A stretch of 64,000 bases of DNA from Saxidomus purpurata. Taxonomy: Eukaryota > Mollusca > Bivalvia > Venerida > Veneridae. Shown here piece after piece: positions 21,810-34,920 of the stretch. Each line of letters begins with the position of its first letter. The first letter of the stretch is position 1. The notes beneath the pieces are model-generated. The model was not told where the DNA came from. It did no database searches and worked only from the letters and a program-made list of their open reading frames with translations. Both the position numbers and the translations under genes were made by a program. The stretch lies in assembly GCA_022818135.1 (NCBI GenBank), contig JAFMSR010000017.1, positions 40,519,398 to 40,583,397 on the forward strand, read 5' to 3'.

Positions 21810-22310
21810 TAGCCGACATAGAGTATGTGTCCAATGAACGTAAAATGATAAATGAATACAATTACAAAGAAGACCCTATGGCCAAAAAAATGCCTCATTT
21901 TATCACTATTAATCAATATAGATGCCTTCTGTAATAAATCGCATCCATCCATTAACTGTACAACAACAACTATACATAGATTATTGAATGGTTTATAAAT
22001 GGTATTGAAACATATTTTAGACCATATTCAGTCAATAGAAAAAAGGGAGACAACTCAACATTTTACAAATGTCAGGAATTTCTATTATTGTCTCCCTTAG
22101 CTACTTGTGTCAATCCTATTTTAAAGGGACATACGTTATATCTGTAGTCAAACTAAATAATCTCCAAAACATAAATAATAGAATCTTTGGAAGTATTATT
22201 ATATTTAACCTTGAAGTTTCAGCTATGCGCGATAAAATCAGAGGTAGATCTACCGTAAAACATTCGATAATCTATGGAGAGTTGTTGTGCCATTGGGTGG
22301 CTGCAGGGAT
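21810..22310. mobile_element. Two fragments of TTAA element family 2 in opposed orientation
   Basis: Segment 21810-22010 is inverted relative to the copy at 13558-13905 (complement of 'ggatgcgatttattacag'). Segment 22121-22310 is in direct orientation, starting TTAAAGGGACATAC and containing 'atagaatctttggaagtatt'. Together they look like nested or rearranged insertions. No gene is present. Confidence 0.6.
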
Positions 22311-22477
22311 CGTATATACATTATACAAGACGAATTTTGATGCAAGGCATCAAAGACGCCGCGCATGTTTTGAAGCATGGCTGGGAGATGGGCACTGGGG
22401 CAGGTTTCTATTATAAAATGTGCGTGGTTAACATCAGCGAACCCTTTTTTACTACATAAAATGATCATTACCTCTGT

Positions 22478-22765
22478 CACGGACCTATATACACATTATG
22501 TTAATTATGTTATTTGTTTTATTCATCCTTGTAATGATATATGCAAATAAAAAGATTTTAAATGATATTCTAGTTTTTTTTGTTTTTTTTTCATTCACTC
22601 ATTGGAATTTTCGTAACTGGAAATGCAGATAAGTTGTTAAACTGTCAAAGAACTTGAACAAAAAATATCGCTAAAATTTATCGAACTATTTAAATACAAA
22701 AAAAGAAAAGTAATACTTTTTTCTAATAGAGAACGGACCTATACACATGTGTATATAGGTCCGTG
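22478..22765. mobile_element. Small element with perfect 19-bp terminal inverted repeats
   Basis: cacggacctatatacacat at 22478-22496 is exactly complementary to 22747-22765. The right end is itself part of a near-perfect palindrome from 22733. There is no ORF. A further half-site 'accggtccgtg' is at about 23033. Confidence 0.65.
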
Positions 22766-24057
22766 ATTGCAATGATTTTGGGTTTTAATACCGTCTAAGG
22801 GAGGTAATCGTTACAACATAAAGTACACACTAAGTTACATCGAACTAATTTGCTTAAAACCTAACCTATCATTCTAAAATTACACATATTCAACAAATAC
22901 ATTAATTTTTATCATTTAGAATAATAAAAAGTGTATTTAACATTAAAAACTATTGAATTAAGACTTGTTTCCGGTAATCTCATTTGTTTTTGGTTGTTTC
23001 CGGTAAAAAGTTGTTTTCGGTAATCAGTAATACCGGTCCGTGCCTCTGTGTATTTAGCTGTATATCCTTTTTGTTTATGAAACTGATTTATAAAAATAAA
23101 GTTTTTATTAGTAATTAGCATAATACTAAACCCTTATGTAACTTCCATATTGTTTGTCTATTGTGATAATTAAATACCTCTTTTCTCACAACATTAATTA
23201 TTTTCGGATGCTAATTTTACACTGGCTATTTTTAGATACCAAGGAACTGATACACAAAACTATTTATAACCATGGCTCCTCCCACAATTTCACTGAATCA
23301 CAGGTCGGTTAATAGGAAGCAGAGGCAAAAACCTGTGCAAATATAATTTACACCGGGTCTAAATATTGTGAAAAAGAACTATCTGTAAAACAGATATACC
23401 TGCCCCCTCCCTCCCTGTAGCTGGTAATGTGGATTTTTCTTTCTTTCTATTCCCGAAGCATTATACACTCCAGCAATATGGCGGAAAGAGACGAAATCCA
23501 CATGATTAATTATGCTGTGACGTATACATTTTACAGAACTCCCATTGGCTGATTATTGTTTTTGTTTACAAATGATGGAATGGAATTCCGTTAGGGCCCT
23601 ACGTATTGCATAGTTGGGTGAACGGTTTTTCTTTACAGTTTCAATATTAAAGTCTAATATGTAGTAATTAAAATGGGTTTTCATTGATTTTTCACGTTGG
23701 CGCCATGTATTCTATTATCTGAGTGTTTTAAGATAGCAAAACATCTTCCGAATCTTTTTTTCTGAGCTTTGATGAATCGGGTCGTAAGGTCCGTAAACAA
23801 AGCTATAAAAAACCCGTGGTCTACGAGTTTGTGGAAAAGTTATTAAATACTCATTAAATGTGTCCAAAGTTTTGAAATAAGGGAAGGAGACATGTGTATT
23901 TTGTATTGTATTGTTTTTTAATGACTTAATACAATTTAATGATTCATAAAAGTCATTTTTCATACATAAAACATAGTTTAGATTTACAATAATAATGTTG
24001 GCTGCTCCCTATTTGATTATGCAACCCCATGGTCCAAAATTGAAACCTATTCAATAC
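22766..24057. other. Intergenic, nothing recognised
   Basis: AT-rich sequence with a C-rich patch near 23400. No supported gene or repeat boundary was seen. Confidence 0.45.
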
Positions 24058-24083
24058 TGACGCCGCGATTCATCGCGGCGTCA
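24058..24083. other. GC-rich 12-bp perfect palindrome
   Basis: TGACGCCGCGAT and ATCGCGGCGTCA flank a two-base spacer in otherwise AT-rich DNA, just before a fragment of TTAA element family 2. The role is unknown; it could be an element end. Confidence 0.5.
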
Positions 24084-24091
24084 ATAATAAA

Positions 24092-24297
24092 TCATGGTGG
24101 ATGCGATTTATTACAGAAAAGCCTCAAAATTGATTAATTATTGTAAAAAGAGGTATGTTTCGCCATAGGTTCTTCTTTGAAATTGTATTTATTTATCATT
24201 TTCGTTCATTGAACACATAATCTATCTTTCAAGAATAAAATCAGCTCTAGTTATAGACGGTTCCTCGCTAGATGTAGGAGTGGCTCTTTTAACATGA
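24092..24297 (+). mobile_element. Fragment of TTAA element family 2
   Basis: It matches the right part of the copy at 13558-13905 ('ggtggatgcgatttattaca', 'cattgaacacataatctat') and ends in 'gatgtaggagtggctctttt'. Confidence 0.6.
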
Positions 24298-24325
24298 ATT
24301 CATGGACCTATGCTATCTATCTGTA

Positions 24326-24400
<75 letters not shown>
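24326..24400. repeat. (TCTG)n microsatellite with TCTA tail
   Basis: About 16 uninterrupted tetranucleotide units are followed by three TCTA units. Confidence 0.95.
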
Positions 24401-24574
24401 TTATATCTGTTTATACTGCCAACCCCTCTCGCGAGAGTTATAGGCAGGACTAAAGTGCACGTCGGAAATGTTAGTATATAGTGAAATAGTAAAAATCCTG
24501 GCAGTGAGTTTTGTCAGGATAAAGTGAGACTTAGAAGAAAGTGTCCAGTCGATGGTTAAAATGTTAGCATAATC

Positions 24575-25574
24575 AAGGTCTTTCAAATAGTATGGTCCGG
24601 AAACGAGAGTAATACGATAAATAACTTGCCTCGGATCACGTGACAAACATCCGGGTACCCGCCATTTTGGAAAAAGAAAGAAATTATTGATACTTTATAT
24701 CTACGTATATCTCGATATTTTACCAATCAATTTGACCAACAAAGTGATCCTTAATACAATATATGCATTCCCTTATCATTACATAATATTATATTTTACC
24801 GATGTTTCGTTTTAGGTGGATTTACGCATTGGAAAGTTGACCCATACGAACGGGTTTTTTCACAAATGACCAAAAGCCGAAAACCGACCTTATTTTAGCG
24901 CTTCTTTCCTACTTGCATGGTGTTCATGGGATTGATGTAACATCTTTTTCTGATAGATTTAAGTCTAATGTACGTCTGTTATGTCTTAGATTTTCGTATT
25001 TCACCCGTATTTTAATTTTCTGGGACGGTTAGATCCGTTCAAAATCTAAAAATGGCGTCAATGGTGATTGTTTTTCGCGATACGGTGATATTTTGTGCAC
25101 AGGTTTTCACTATATATTTAGGGTCAAATGATGGAAAATTGCTAATGAAAATGTAAATTAAGAGTTATTTTTGAACGGATATGAATTAGATTTTCGTTTT
25201 TTTATTTTATAACATAATAACGTACAGTTTTGTAAGACCAGTATCGCGAGTCAAATTACCATCCCAAGACGGAATAGCATGGACCGTGTTTAACTCGCGT
25301 TAAAGATAATAGTTAATTATATATAGAGGTTTTAATTTCACAGTTTTACAGAAAATTTCATCAGCTTTCCAATTATACCATTTTATAAATTAAATGTGGT
25401 ATTTAAATGACACAATGACGGGCAGTTTTGCATACAACTATCGGACAAATACCAGTTTACTCGCTCGACGTGATAAATGCACGGCGTGATAAACGCTTCC
25501 AGGCGAGACAAGATTATCAGTACGATAAGACATTTATAGAGGGCGTTTCCGGACCATACTATTTGAAAGACCTT
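24575..25574. mobile_element. Inverted-repeat pair bounding about 1 kb
   Basis: Bases 24575-24605 and 25544-25574 are perfectly complementary over 31 bp, with weaker similarity outward and inward. The interval has no supported ORF. It may be a non-autonomous transposon or two inverted copies of one repeat. Confidence 0.5.
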
Positions 25575-27963
25575 GGCATAATTCAGAACTGAAGTAAGAT
25601 TTAAAGATAAAAAAAAGATAAAAACATTGATCATCTGACTAATACTGAACATTTACCACAGCCTGCTTGAACTGGCCAAGGTCAGGTAGAGTAGCAATGT
25701 TACATGGGAGCTGGCCCCAATTTCACGAAAATACTTAAGTAAATACTTAGTAACATGCTTAACTTATTTCAACACTTATCAGCCCCTTGCATGTATATTA
25801 TTTTAAAGAATTAAACTTTTTCAGAATCGTATTTACTCATTTATCACAATTATATATACATATGTTAGTTTTTGTGCAGAAAATGTTGTTTTTAGCAAGA
25901 AATTTACACTGAGTAAATTCTTAAGATTCTTAAAATTCTTAACTTGTACTCAAATGAATTTTTGCTCAATCTGACTTGTATTTAGTATAATATAATATTT
26001 TTGTTCTTTCAACATGTTAATTTCATCAAAAATCCAGGTTCCAAAGGGTGATACTGTGTGGGAAAATGAGTACTTGTGGTAATCAGAGGTAACCTGTATC
26101 TGCCTTAGAGACAGTGGGTGCATGTGCCTGGTGAATCTGATAGGTGTTTGTACGTATGTTGGAAGTCTGATTGCTATTATGTTGTGATATATTTTGTAGA
26201 ACATAATGAGCCTAGAGTCGAATCTCCTGTGCTGCAGAGACCAATATATGCAGATATGCATTTATCATTAGGCTTAAAATACATAATTAATTATCATAAC
26301 TGGTACTAGACTACACAAATCAAATACCGCGCTCAAACTTTGAAATGTCACTACTAATGAACAATAATATACATGCGGGAGACTATACTTCAAGTTTGTA
26401 GTATTAAAGGGAAGTAACTATTGTGGGAAGTTTTGTAAACTTAGCGGCGCGAATATATCGGGGCGAAAATTGATTCAACGAAAAATCCCAAATGCCCGGA
26501 TATGCAGACGAATTCTTACCAGAAACTTTTTGCAAGAAAATAGACAATATCTTCTTTGCTCAGTACACGTCAGTTGCAGGTTAAGTATTAGTATGTCTAG
26601 CATAGGAAACAAAGCGAAAACAATGCTCTATCCTTGCTGTGCAAGACTAAATATCGAGCACCATGCAAGTTTTGAAACAACTCGGGCCGACTTTCAGTTA
26701 TTTTAACAGGCCGGCAATTTTCATAGCCATTGTTTCTGGGAACTGGCTGGTAACCATGCTTGAACTCATGGCTCAATCAATATATGAGGCTTCACTATTT
26801 CAAATTGGCAATTCTTACCATGAACTAGACGAAGGAGTTGGTTAAAAACTAGTCTAACTATTTCGACTTCGAAGGCAAACCGAATTTATAGGCTGATATT
26901 TTATAGTTGTTCACCTTCTACTGTTATGAAATATCAGATCTGTGAAAGGGGTCACACTGAAACGCCAAATTAATTAGGCTAGTTAAAAACCGGTGATTTT
27001 TTTTGTGCCGATTTGACTTGGAAATTCAACGTCTTCCCAATTGACAAAAAAGGTCAAAATTCCCCAAAAGAAGTCTTAAAAATTCCCGAAAACAGAAGAT
27101 TTTTTCAAGTAGATTGATTTCTTGTGAAACCATGCAAATAATCATGAAATTCCAACTCTAAATATGGTTTATTTGCAGAATTTTATTGCCAATTCAATGC
27201 ACGCTGTTTACTTAAAACGGGTCACGGCATAGTACAGCATTTAGTATGACTTTCATCATGATTGCTAAATGCTTTTTCATGCGTCAAAATGAGTCGGAAA
27301 AAAAAATGTTAGAAAAATTACCTATATTATCGAAAAATGTCGCATAATTCCAAATACTATAATAAGAAAATAAAACTTAAACACGCCATCCGCACTCTGG
27401 ACATTCGAACATCTTTTGGTAAAGTTAAAGAGAAATCAAGTTCAAATCAAAAGTCAGACATGTCGGAAAAGCAAAGTGATCTGTCCAAGAAATTTGAGTC
27501 CCCACAAAATGACCCTCAGAAATCAACAGAAGCTCATGGTGACCCTTGAAACATAAAAAGATGAAGTTGTAAATTAAAGAAGCAAGGACATTTAAATGAA
27601 ATAAATTTACCTTAAAATAAAACTTATCAAAATGAATATTAAGTCTTGTTAATTTTTCCCAATTTTGAAGTTTATTGTGCTAAAAATTTGTAGTTTGAAA
27701 GGCATGGGCTGTTGCTCAAAAAAGTTAAAAATATCACTGAAAAAAATAATGGAATTTCCTTTGAATTTGTAACTACACATGTTGTTCGTATTCACAGGGT
27801 TTCTCGTATTCTTGTTTTTTACACAAAAGGTGTCAAATTGGCAACTCCTTGTTTTCATTTAGGCAGTGGCTGGAGTTACTGTATGGTAGCTCCAGCTTCC
27901 AAGTCTAAAATTACGGAAGTTCTGTATATTTAGAAAATCCTATGATAATGACAAAACATTTTT
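25575..27963. other. Intergenic, no supported gene
   Basis: Several weak coding hints exist (26492-26579, 27337-27549, 27712-27933), but none has a recognised domain or a matching partner exon. The stretch near 25700-25960 resembles a dispersed 'ttcttaag...cttaagaa'-type repeat. Confidence 0.35.
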
Positions 27964-28047
27964 AGAGTCACCGTGTCTGGTCACCTAGAATGAATTTTTG
28001 TCGTGGTGGCTGGGTGACATTTGGAAAAAACACCTTGTGTGTACTGT
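27964..28047 (-). mobile_element. Partial copy of the GTGACC-rich inverted-repeat element
   Basis: It shares 'agtcaccgtgtctggtcacc' and the terminal 'aaacaccttgtgtgtactgt' with one end of the element at 8501-9010. Confidence 0.6.
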
Positions 28048-28413
28048 AAAAACAAAGTTAATCAACACTAGATAAGAAAAAACAGAAAGATATTAAAATC
28101 CTAAGAGAGCAAGCAAATGTACATAAAAGACTAAATCAAAATTTATATTTTAATTTTAACAGCTGCACATTCAATCAAAGTGCAAGAAAAGCCAAATTTT
28201 ATGGCCATGATTTAAGGTCGCCTTGTGGTGTGGCTTTACAAAAACTACATAATATCAATTACATATTCAATTAACTTTTATCATACTTTGCAGAAATGTT
28301 GATAATTGTCCAATACAATTGAATGCATGAGAAAACATGAACATGACAAAGATATTTCAGTAATATAATAGCAATGTTGCAATTAAAATGGCATTTCTCT
28401 TCTTTTTTTAAAC

Positions 28414-29023
28414 CAGTGTTCCCACTCAGTATTTTTTTCAAGGGTATACTTACCCCCTGGACACAAAAAGAAGGGGTAAATCTCAATTTCTGGGGGTATG
28501 AAAATTTTATGATAGACAAGCGGCGACCGTTTAAAATTTTTACAACCCACGGCAACCACTTGTTATGAAACCGTTTCGGGTACTTTTTCCGACTTTCAAC
28601 ACTACTCGTAGTTGTTTCAGTACTTGTGGATGGTAACTCTTCACTTTGTTGTCGGGCATCATTTATTTTATTCGCCGTGAAGCAAAACACAATGTCTTGT
28701 CTGCCACATTTTTGCAGACGAAGCCCGGATCATTAGACTGGTCATACTTTTAAAGTGCTAATATTAATTCCCAGAGCAAACAAATATGAAACCCGTCTAC
28801 ATTTCATGACGTCAACGGTAAATCACCAGCAGTTATGCCGACCGATTGGCCGAGAAAGTAGAATTTCCATGATCTATTTTTAGAACATACCGGGATTCCA
28901 GCTGAACATATTCGTCCTCGGCATTTTCGTATGCGCGCGATCTCGCACGTGGTGAAAATTATTTGCGCGATATTTATTTTTTTTGCGTGATTTATGTAAT
29001 AATTTACGAGAGTGGGAACACTG
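28414..29023. mobile_element. hAT-like element with CAGTGTTCCCACTC ends
   Basis: The 14-bp terminal inverted repeats are perfect and start with the CAGTG typical of hAT transposons. The flanking 8 bp do not match, so any target duplication has decayed. On the - strand a short block (ESRKKYPKRFHNKWLPW, near 28545-28595) resembles the N-terminal region of hAT-derived proteins, then degenerates. Classification is inference from the ends. Confidence 0.55.
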
Positions 29024-30149
29024 TAACCACCTGTCACGTCATTAACAACAGCCAATATGATTGATTGAAAATTTCTGATTCTACACAGGTACCAGTACAT
29101 AGCATTTTTTTCTTAGACAAAATTGAACTCTTTAGCTGCACTTCTTCAATGATCTTTTCAATAGCTTATTTAAATTCTATGGGGGCTATATTATAATCAC
29201 ACTTGGTCCGTCAGTGCAAGCATACATTTTGATACTAATAGGTGTCAGTAGCAACAATAGGTAACATTAGATATTCTTTGATGTCATTCATCCCATAAGG
29301 TCTTCAGTGGCTTTTTTTCTCTTACATGGCAAAAAGAGCAGTAGAGAGAACAAAAGATTAGCCACAGAAGTATACATAATTGTGTTGAATGTCTAACTTT
29401 AGCCAAATTTGTCTGAACTATTTCTTGGAAACGACTACAGTAGTCGGAACGTAACAGTTGTCACACGGAGTGCACGATACACGCACGATGTACGCACGAT
29501 ACACGCACGTTAGACGCACGTTGCACGTTCGGTAAATACACGATGAGCGATTCAGAACGATACACGATATACACGATGTACGAAGCGCACGCTACACGCT
29601 ACACGATAAACGGATTATACACGTTATACGATCACTTTGAGATTTCACATTTTATCTAGACTTAAACCTTTTAATCAGACCGAAAGAATAAGATCAATTA
29701 GTAGTTTCATACCTTAACAATAAAAAACGACATCGATAAGTGTCAAAGATCCACAGTTTTCATATCACAGTATGTGTCAAATTTGAACACCTGTCGGAGT
29801 GACTTTGGCAGGAAATTGATCCCGATGTGCGAGAAATCGGGCGTAATTAATGTTAATTGCCATCTACACTTTTCGTTAAATAAATTCTACATTAAAGACA
29901 CTTTTTAGGACCGTGTTCAAGTATAATAATTTTATACTGGAACCTTGAATTGATATGTTGATGGGTGTCAAGTGGGTGGGGTAAATTGACATTGAAGAAA
30001 CTGAAAGCTTGAAATGGCGTTTTCGAATAAATCAAGCATTTGGAACGGGGTTTTTAATGTTATTTTGTAGTATTTATAGTTGTGATGATTATACAGCCCC
30101 TAATTTTGACCAATGTTTTAATAGAAAAAAGTTTTGAACAATATTTAGG

Positions 30150-30490
30150 TTTTTTCCGGTAGCCCGAAAGTGAAAAATGTCCCTCTAGAAATCTAAGATT
30201 ATTCTTAGAGGAGAGAAGATAATTAAAGCGCAATGCGGTATTTATGTACTGTGGACTATGGTGATTAATTCTATGTAAAGTTTTATATCATGTTACTTTA
30301 TATTGTGTTTTAGTGGGCCTATTCTATAGGTGGGGTATATAAAAACACATAGAAAAAATGAACCTCTAGGAAACAGTGATATTTTCTAGAGTGAAGAGGG
30401 TTATTAAAGTTAATCTTTATTTCAATGTAGTTTAATTCTTGGCACGCAGTTTCATATACTTTATGTCACTGCTACCATTCTTTTAGATTC
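30150..30490. repeat. Two diverged copies of a unit of about 180 bp
   Basis: 'aaaaatgtccctctagaaatc' near 30175 and 'aaaaatgaacctctaggaaac' near 30355 begin similar segments with matching later landmarks ('agattattcttagag' against 'gatattttctagag', then a 'ttattaaag'-like run). Confidence 0.4.
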
Positions 30491-31090
30491 AGAACCCCTG
30501 TTGAGGTGGTTTGAGTAATACTTTATTGGGGTAGTAATAGATTTAAAGTAAAATTAAACAGACTGTTATGTATTATAAATTTTCTCACCCATTTTGGGAT
30601 AAAATTTATAAAACTTTCTAGGACATGAACCAAAAAACAGATTAAAAATCATTTGCAAAATTATTTTGGACCCTCTGTAGAATAATGGAATGGTCCAATT
30701 GCATGACACAACTCTGCATCCAGTGGTGGATAGCAGATTCAGTTAGAACCCTGGAGAAGAGACATCTCACAGCCTAGATTATACAGTCTCAAAATGCCAT
30801 ATATGGTGTTAACATATACATGTATGTACATGAAACATATAATCTTATATGGAATTATATGTTTATTTGATATACTGATGATGAAGAAGATACAATGAAC
30901 ATCAATGGATGGTTAATTACTGGGCAGAAAAATGATGTACATTCCAATATCTAATTTATCTGATGGCATTTTTACATAAGTAGTTTCATCAGTATAAAGG
31001 CTATGAGATAATAGCATTTAGATTTTGTTTGCATATCCTATGTACATAAGTCTGATGATATTATGAGGTGATAACACATGTACATATACC

Positions 31091-31350
31091 GTCTCCCTTG
31101 GTCTAGTGGTTTAGGCATCCGCCTTTGGAGTGGGAGGTCGAAGGTTCGAAGCCCACCAGGGGTCCGTTCTGATATAGCTGGTTGGTGAGCCGCCAGCTAG
31201 TAAAATAATGGTTACCGTTTGCCTACCTGCCTGGTGCCTGGCATTAAATGGTAGGATTCAGGAGGTACATTAGCTCAAAAAGTCTCTCATAAGTCAGAAA
31301 TGGCTGGCCCTTTAAATAGGGGTGACACTATAATAAAAAAGCACTTTACC
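31091..31350 (+). mobile_element. tRNA-derived SINE
   Basis: The head (31091-31166) has a pol III A box in 'ttggtctagtggtttagg' and a B box GGTTCGAAGCC 42 bases on. It is followed by a non-tRNA body ('ccgccagctagtaaaataatg', 'atggctggccctttaaatag') and an A/T-rich tail. A functional tRNA is unlikely because the acceptor ends do not pair well and the unit runs into a SINE body. Confidence 0.75.
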
Positions 31351-33184
31351 TTTTACTTTTATACTATACATGTAGTAGCTCATTTGGAAAAATTGTTCTT
31401 GGAATACACATGTAGCATTAGCAAATAATTTGATGGAAGACTGACAACAATATGAAAGAGCTAAGCAACACTCTATATTTATAAAGGGGGGTGTAACCTC
31501 ACATGTTTCAAAAACCTCAATAACTATGAGACTGCAGAATAGAGCTCAGCAATGATGGTACTCATGTTTTGTTTTAGTTATTTTGGAATTTAGATATGTA
31601 GAAAGAACTTAAAAGATCTATATTTGTTCAAATTGATGTAAGCTAGGCATTTTAAGGATGAGGAACAAATTTAATAAACCGGACAGAGTTCAAGCACCAC
31701 CTCTGCCACACTTACAGGAAAAAAGGCCCTTTGAAAGATTTCTAAAATGGTTTCAATTTATGAAACTAACCAGAGGAGATCAGTGTCAGAAGTACTATAT
31801 GACTACATAACTATACAACCGGTCTACTGAGACCAGAGTAAATTGTGACTTAGTAATAGATGTGATTTTCATATTATTTTCTTTATTAAGCTATTAAGAT
31901 TACAAACTACACACAATTAATATAGAGGTGTTCAAAAATAAAACTACAAAAAAATAGGTGTTAGCCGGTATCACTGGCTTTATGGAAAGTCCACACAAGC
32001 ACAATTTTGCCATCTAAGCCTTAAAAGAAATCTTATTTTTTAAAATGTTTTATTCATTTTATACAACATGATTATGGTACTCTTTTAGTGATATTATACT
32101 ATTGTATACTTAAATAATGAGCTCTTTGCAGAACTTACTACTTAATTTAATTAGGATCTTCAGTAAAAGAACTACTTGTAATACTAAAATACAATTATTA
32201 ATCAAGTGTGAGGGTTCTCACAAGACTGATATATATTACAAATCTAATAAAACCTATTTCAAGGTATACAACTTGATTAAAATCATTTTTTTCTATGTGC
32301 CTCCTTCTGAAGTAAGAGAGTAAGAGTCTGTTATAGTTAAACTGGTAAGAAAGATGCAGGTGATCAGATGTAGCATCTGTATGGCCAGTGGCCAGTCCAA
32401 ACCTGCAAGGATCTACTTACTGATCATGATAAAAGGGTTGATGTTTCATTCAATTGGAGGTAGTACAAGTAGGTTTGTAAGTAGAAACCGGCTTACATTT
32501 ATCCTGAACCCGCCCCCCTACCCCCTCCGTCCCCAACATATTACAGATAATAGCCAGTGAAATTTTGTTTAATTATAATATTATATGGTGCCATACAGAC
32601 AGTGCAAACTACCATACAGTATTAAATTATATATAAGATATAAATTACAGTTACAGTATTTTATAACTGAAACAAGCATGTAACAGGTACAGTGGTTGGG
32701 CAACCCCTACCAACATGTCACCCGTCACTCCCTGCTAATTTCTGTTATGTGCAGACTATGATTTGCTAAATAATAACAAGATTGAATTTTTATGTTTTGG
32801 GTTGCCAATTTAAATCAACACCCACTAACCAGTGAAACAGCATGTTTACTACTACAATTAAAATACTAAGTACTTACTGAATATAAAAAATTGCATTTAT
32901 ACAAAAATTGTTTAGGATTTTGACTAGTGACCTACAGGATGGGGTCTGATAGCAACTGGAGTAAATTAGATAACTAATTTTATCAGTCATTTGACAGTCT
33001 ACTATGTTATTCTCCAACAACCTTTATACACATTAACTTAGGGCTTTTCTTAGACTGAGAATAATTATTAATAGTGAAACCATGCAAGTCCAAGCTTATC
33101 CATTTCTGGCTTGAATTTTAGTCTCTGTGTGGTGAAAGCTATGCAGTCAAATAGCCAGTGAGGGGTGTTACATTTTACAATGCA

Positions 33185-33540
33185 CTAGATGCAAACCTGG
33201 TCAACCCAAAGTATGTACCAACCCGAGCTGGTTGGTAGTAAGTTTGCGCCCAGCCTAAGACGTGTGATTGATTTGTCCATTTTGTAATTTGTCAAGTATC
33301 CCATAGGACGGCCAGGTCGCACTGTTTTGCGGCTAAATGTGTTTGTTTTAAGTTTCAATTCTCTACACCATCCATCCAGGATAGTGGTTCGAATCCCGGC
33401 ATATATTTCTGTGGGTGAGTATGGTATGTCCTGGATCATGGCCCCTAAACCAGGCCCCTTTTGTCTGCATCATCTGCTCTCATTACCAGATATTATCATA
33501 AACCTACATGAGCTGGGCACTATAACATGGTAACTGGTAA
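33185..33540 (+). repeat. Possible SINE-like repeat with B box
   Basis: GGTTCGAATCCCGGC at about 33385 is a good pol III B box, within a block ending 'atggcccctaaaccaggcc' and 'tgagctgggcactataacatg'. No convincing A box was placed. Confidence 0.35.
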
Positions 33541-34920
33541 GCCTGATTTTAGGCATTGATAAAATTTATGAATAATAATAATGTATTCAATAACTCTGGT
33601 CTAGAATGACTGTTTTTTTATTTCATTGAGAACAGAGATGATAGTGAATCTGAAAATATATACAATATAGCAAGTTTTTTAGGTTGATGATGTAAAAGAC
33701 AGCTCAATGCAGTGTCTATTGTTATCATTATTCCTGATAAATGGAACAATAATTTGTCAATCTTCCTATGATGGCAACATACATGTTTAGATGGATTACA
33801 ACAGCTGAAGCTACTATACCAGAGCCTGGATTTTTAGACCCATCTGTGTATATATGTAGATGTCCAGAATAAAAATATCTGATCTATCATTTGAGTTTCT
33901 AACTTTGCGAGATGCGGTATGTCAGATTTGATCATTTTGTTTTCTTCCGGCACTTGTAGGAGGATCTTACAAAATAGCCGTGCTTTATGATCTCACTGAC
34001 CAAAACCTTGACTTTCGCTCAATATTTGAGAATCTGTTCCTGGCGCCCCATTCTAAGGGGCGAACCCCAGCCTCAAGTTCAAACAGGTAGACAGGAGTAG
34101 AGGACAACGCACAAAGGGTCAGCTGGAGGCCTTAATTAATTTTGGACAATATTCAGACCCTGTTTTGAATGGCAATGAGGCATTTGATGAGACTCAAACT
34201 AATTATTCAGTCAAAGACAATACCTAATTACCTTTCTCTTTATGTCAGCTAACGGATATATTATTCCAATCAGGCAGTATAGGGGACATTTTGGTCATAT
34301 GGGGAGACGTTTTGGTCTGGGGACGTTTTGTTTTGGGGACGTTTTGGATTGCTTCGGACTTTAAATATTTTTGTAAAAGTGTAGTTGATTCGGCGTATTA
34401 TTTGCATATAGCCAATAAAACACTTGTTAACATCATACCCACGATATGTTGCTTCGACACAGGCGTACCTTGTCTGCTGCACTTTAAGGAATGCATTGAC
34501 AACAGCAGTTTAGATAAAAAAGATGTCCTTTCCGTTGCAAAAATAGACCTAAATTTCGGATATGAGGTGAAAATGTCTTCGACCTGTCCCGGAAGTCTTT
34601 CTCGCTGGACAACTACACCAAATAATATAAACTGAAATCAGCACTTTTTGGGGGAGATGTGTACGCTAAGTAAAACGATTAACTACGAAATACACCATCG
34701 AATCGTACGTATACCGTATGGATTATCGTGCATCGCGAATCGTATATCGTGTATCGTGTATAGTATATGGTGCACGTTGCACGATGAATGATACGATATG
34801 ATACACGGTATACGATTGACAAAATACACGATGAGTGCACGCACGTTATACGCACGTTGCACGCACGTTATACGCACGATATACGCAAATTTTGACAACT
34901 GTTACGTTCCGACTACTGTA

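Larger units (their letters stand above)
29438..34918. mobile_element. 5.5-kb TA-flanked element with subterminal ACGCACG arrays
   Basis: The outer 25 bp are inverted repeats starting CAGTAGTCGGAACGTAACAG, with TA immediately outside both ends (29436-29437, 34919-34920). About 200 bp inside each end is filled with ACGATACACGCACG-type repeats in the same orientation on the + strand at both ends. No transposase-like ORF is visible in the 5 kb interior, which includes a SINE and a second tRNA-like repeat. It is therefore probably non-autonomous and filled by later insertions. TA duplication suggests a Tc1/mariner-type or other TA-targeting enzyme. Confidence 0.7.

Noticed and set aside
26492..26579. 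Possible 5' coding exon (MPGYADEFLPETF...) with a GTTAAG donor
   Set aside because: No downstream exon in phase could be linked and no family recognised. A single short segment is too weak.
27337..27933. Two + strand ORFs (70 and 73 codons)
   Set aside because: No recognisable domain, poor start context, and they lie beside mobile-element fragments. Possibly remnants of one.
28271..28690. 139-codon - strand ORF as a host gene
   Set aside because: It overlaps the terminal repeat of the hAT-like element at 28414-29023 and only a short block looks protein-like, so it is treated as transposon debris.
31091..31166. Functional tRNA gene
   Set aside because: A and B boxes are present, but the acceptor stem pairing is poor and the unit continues into a SINE body.
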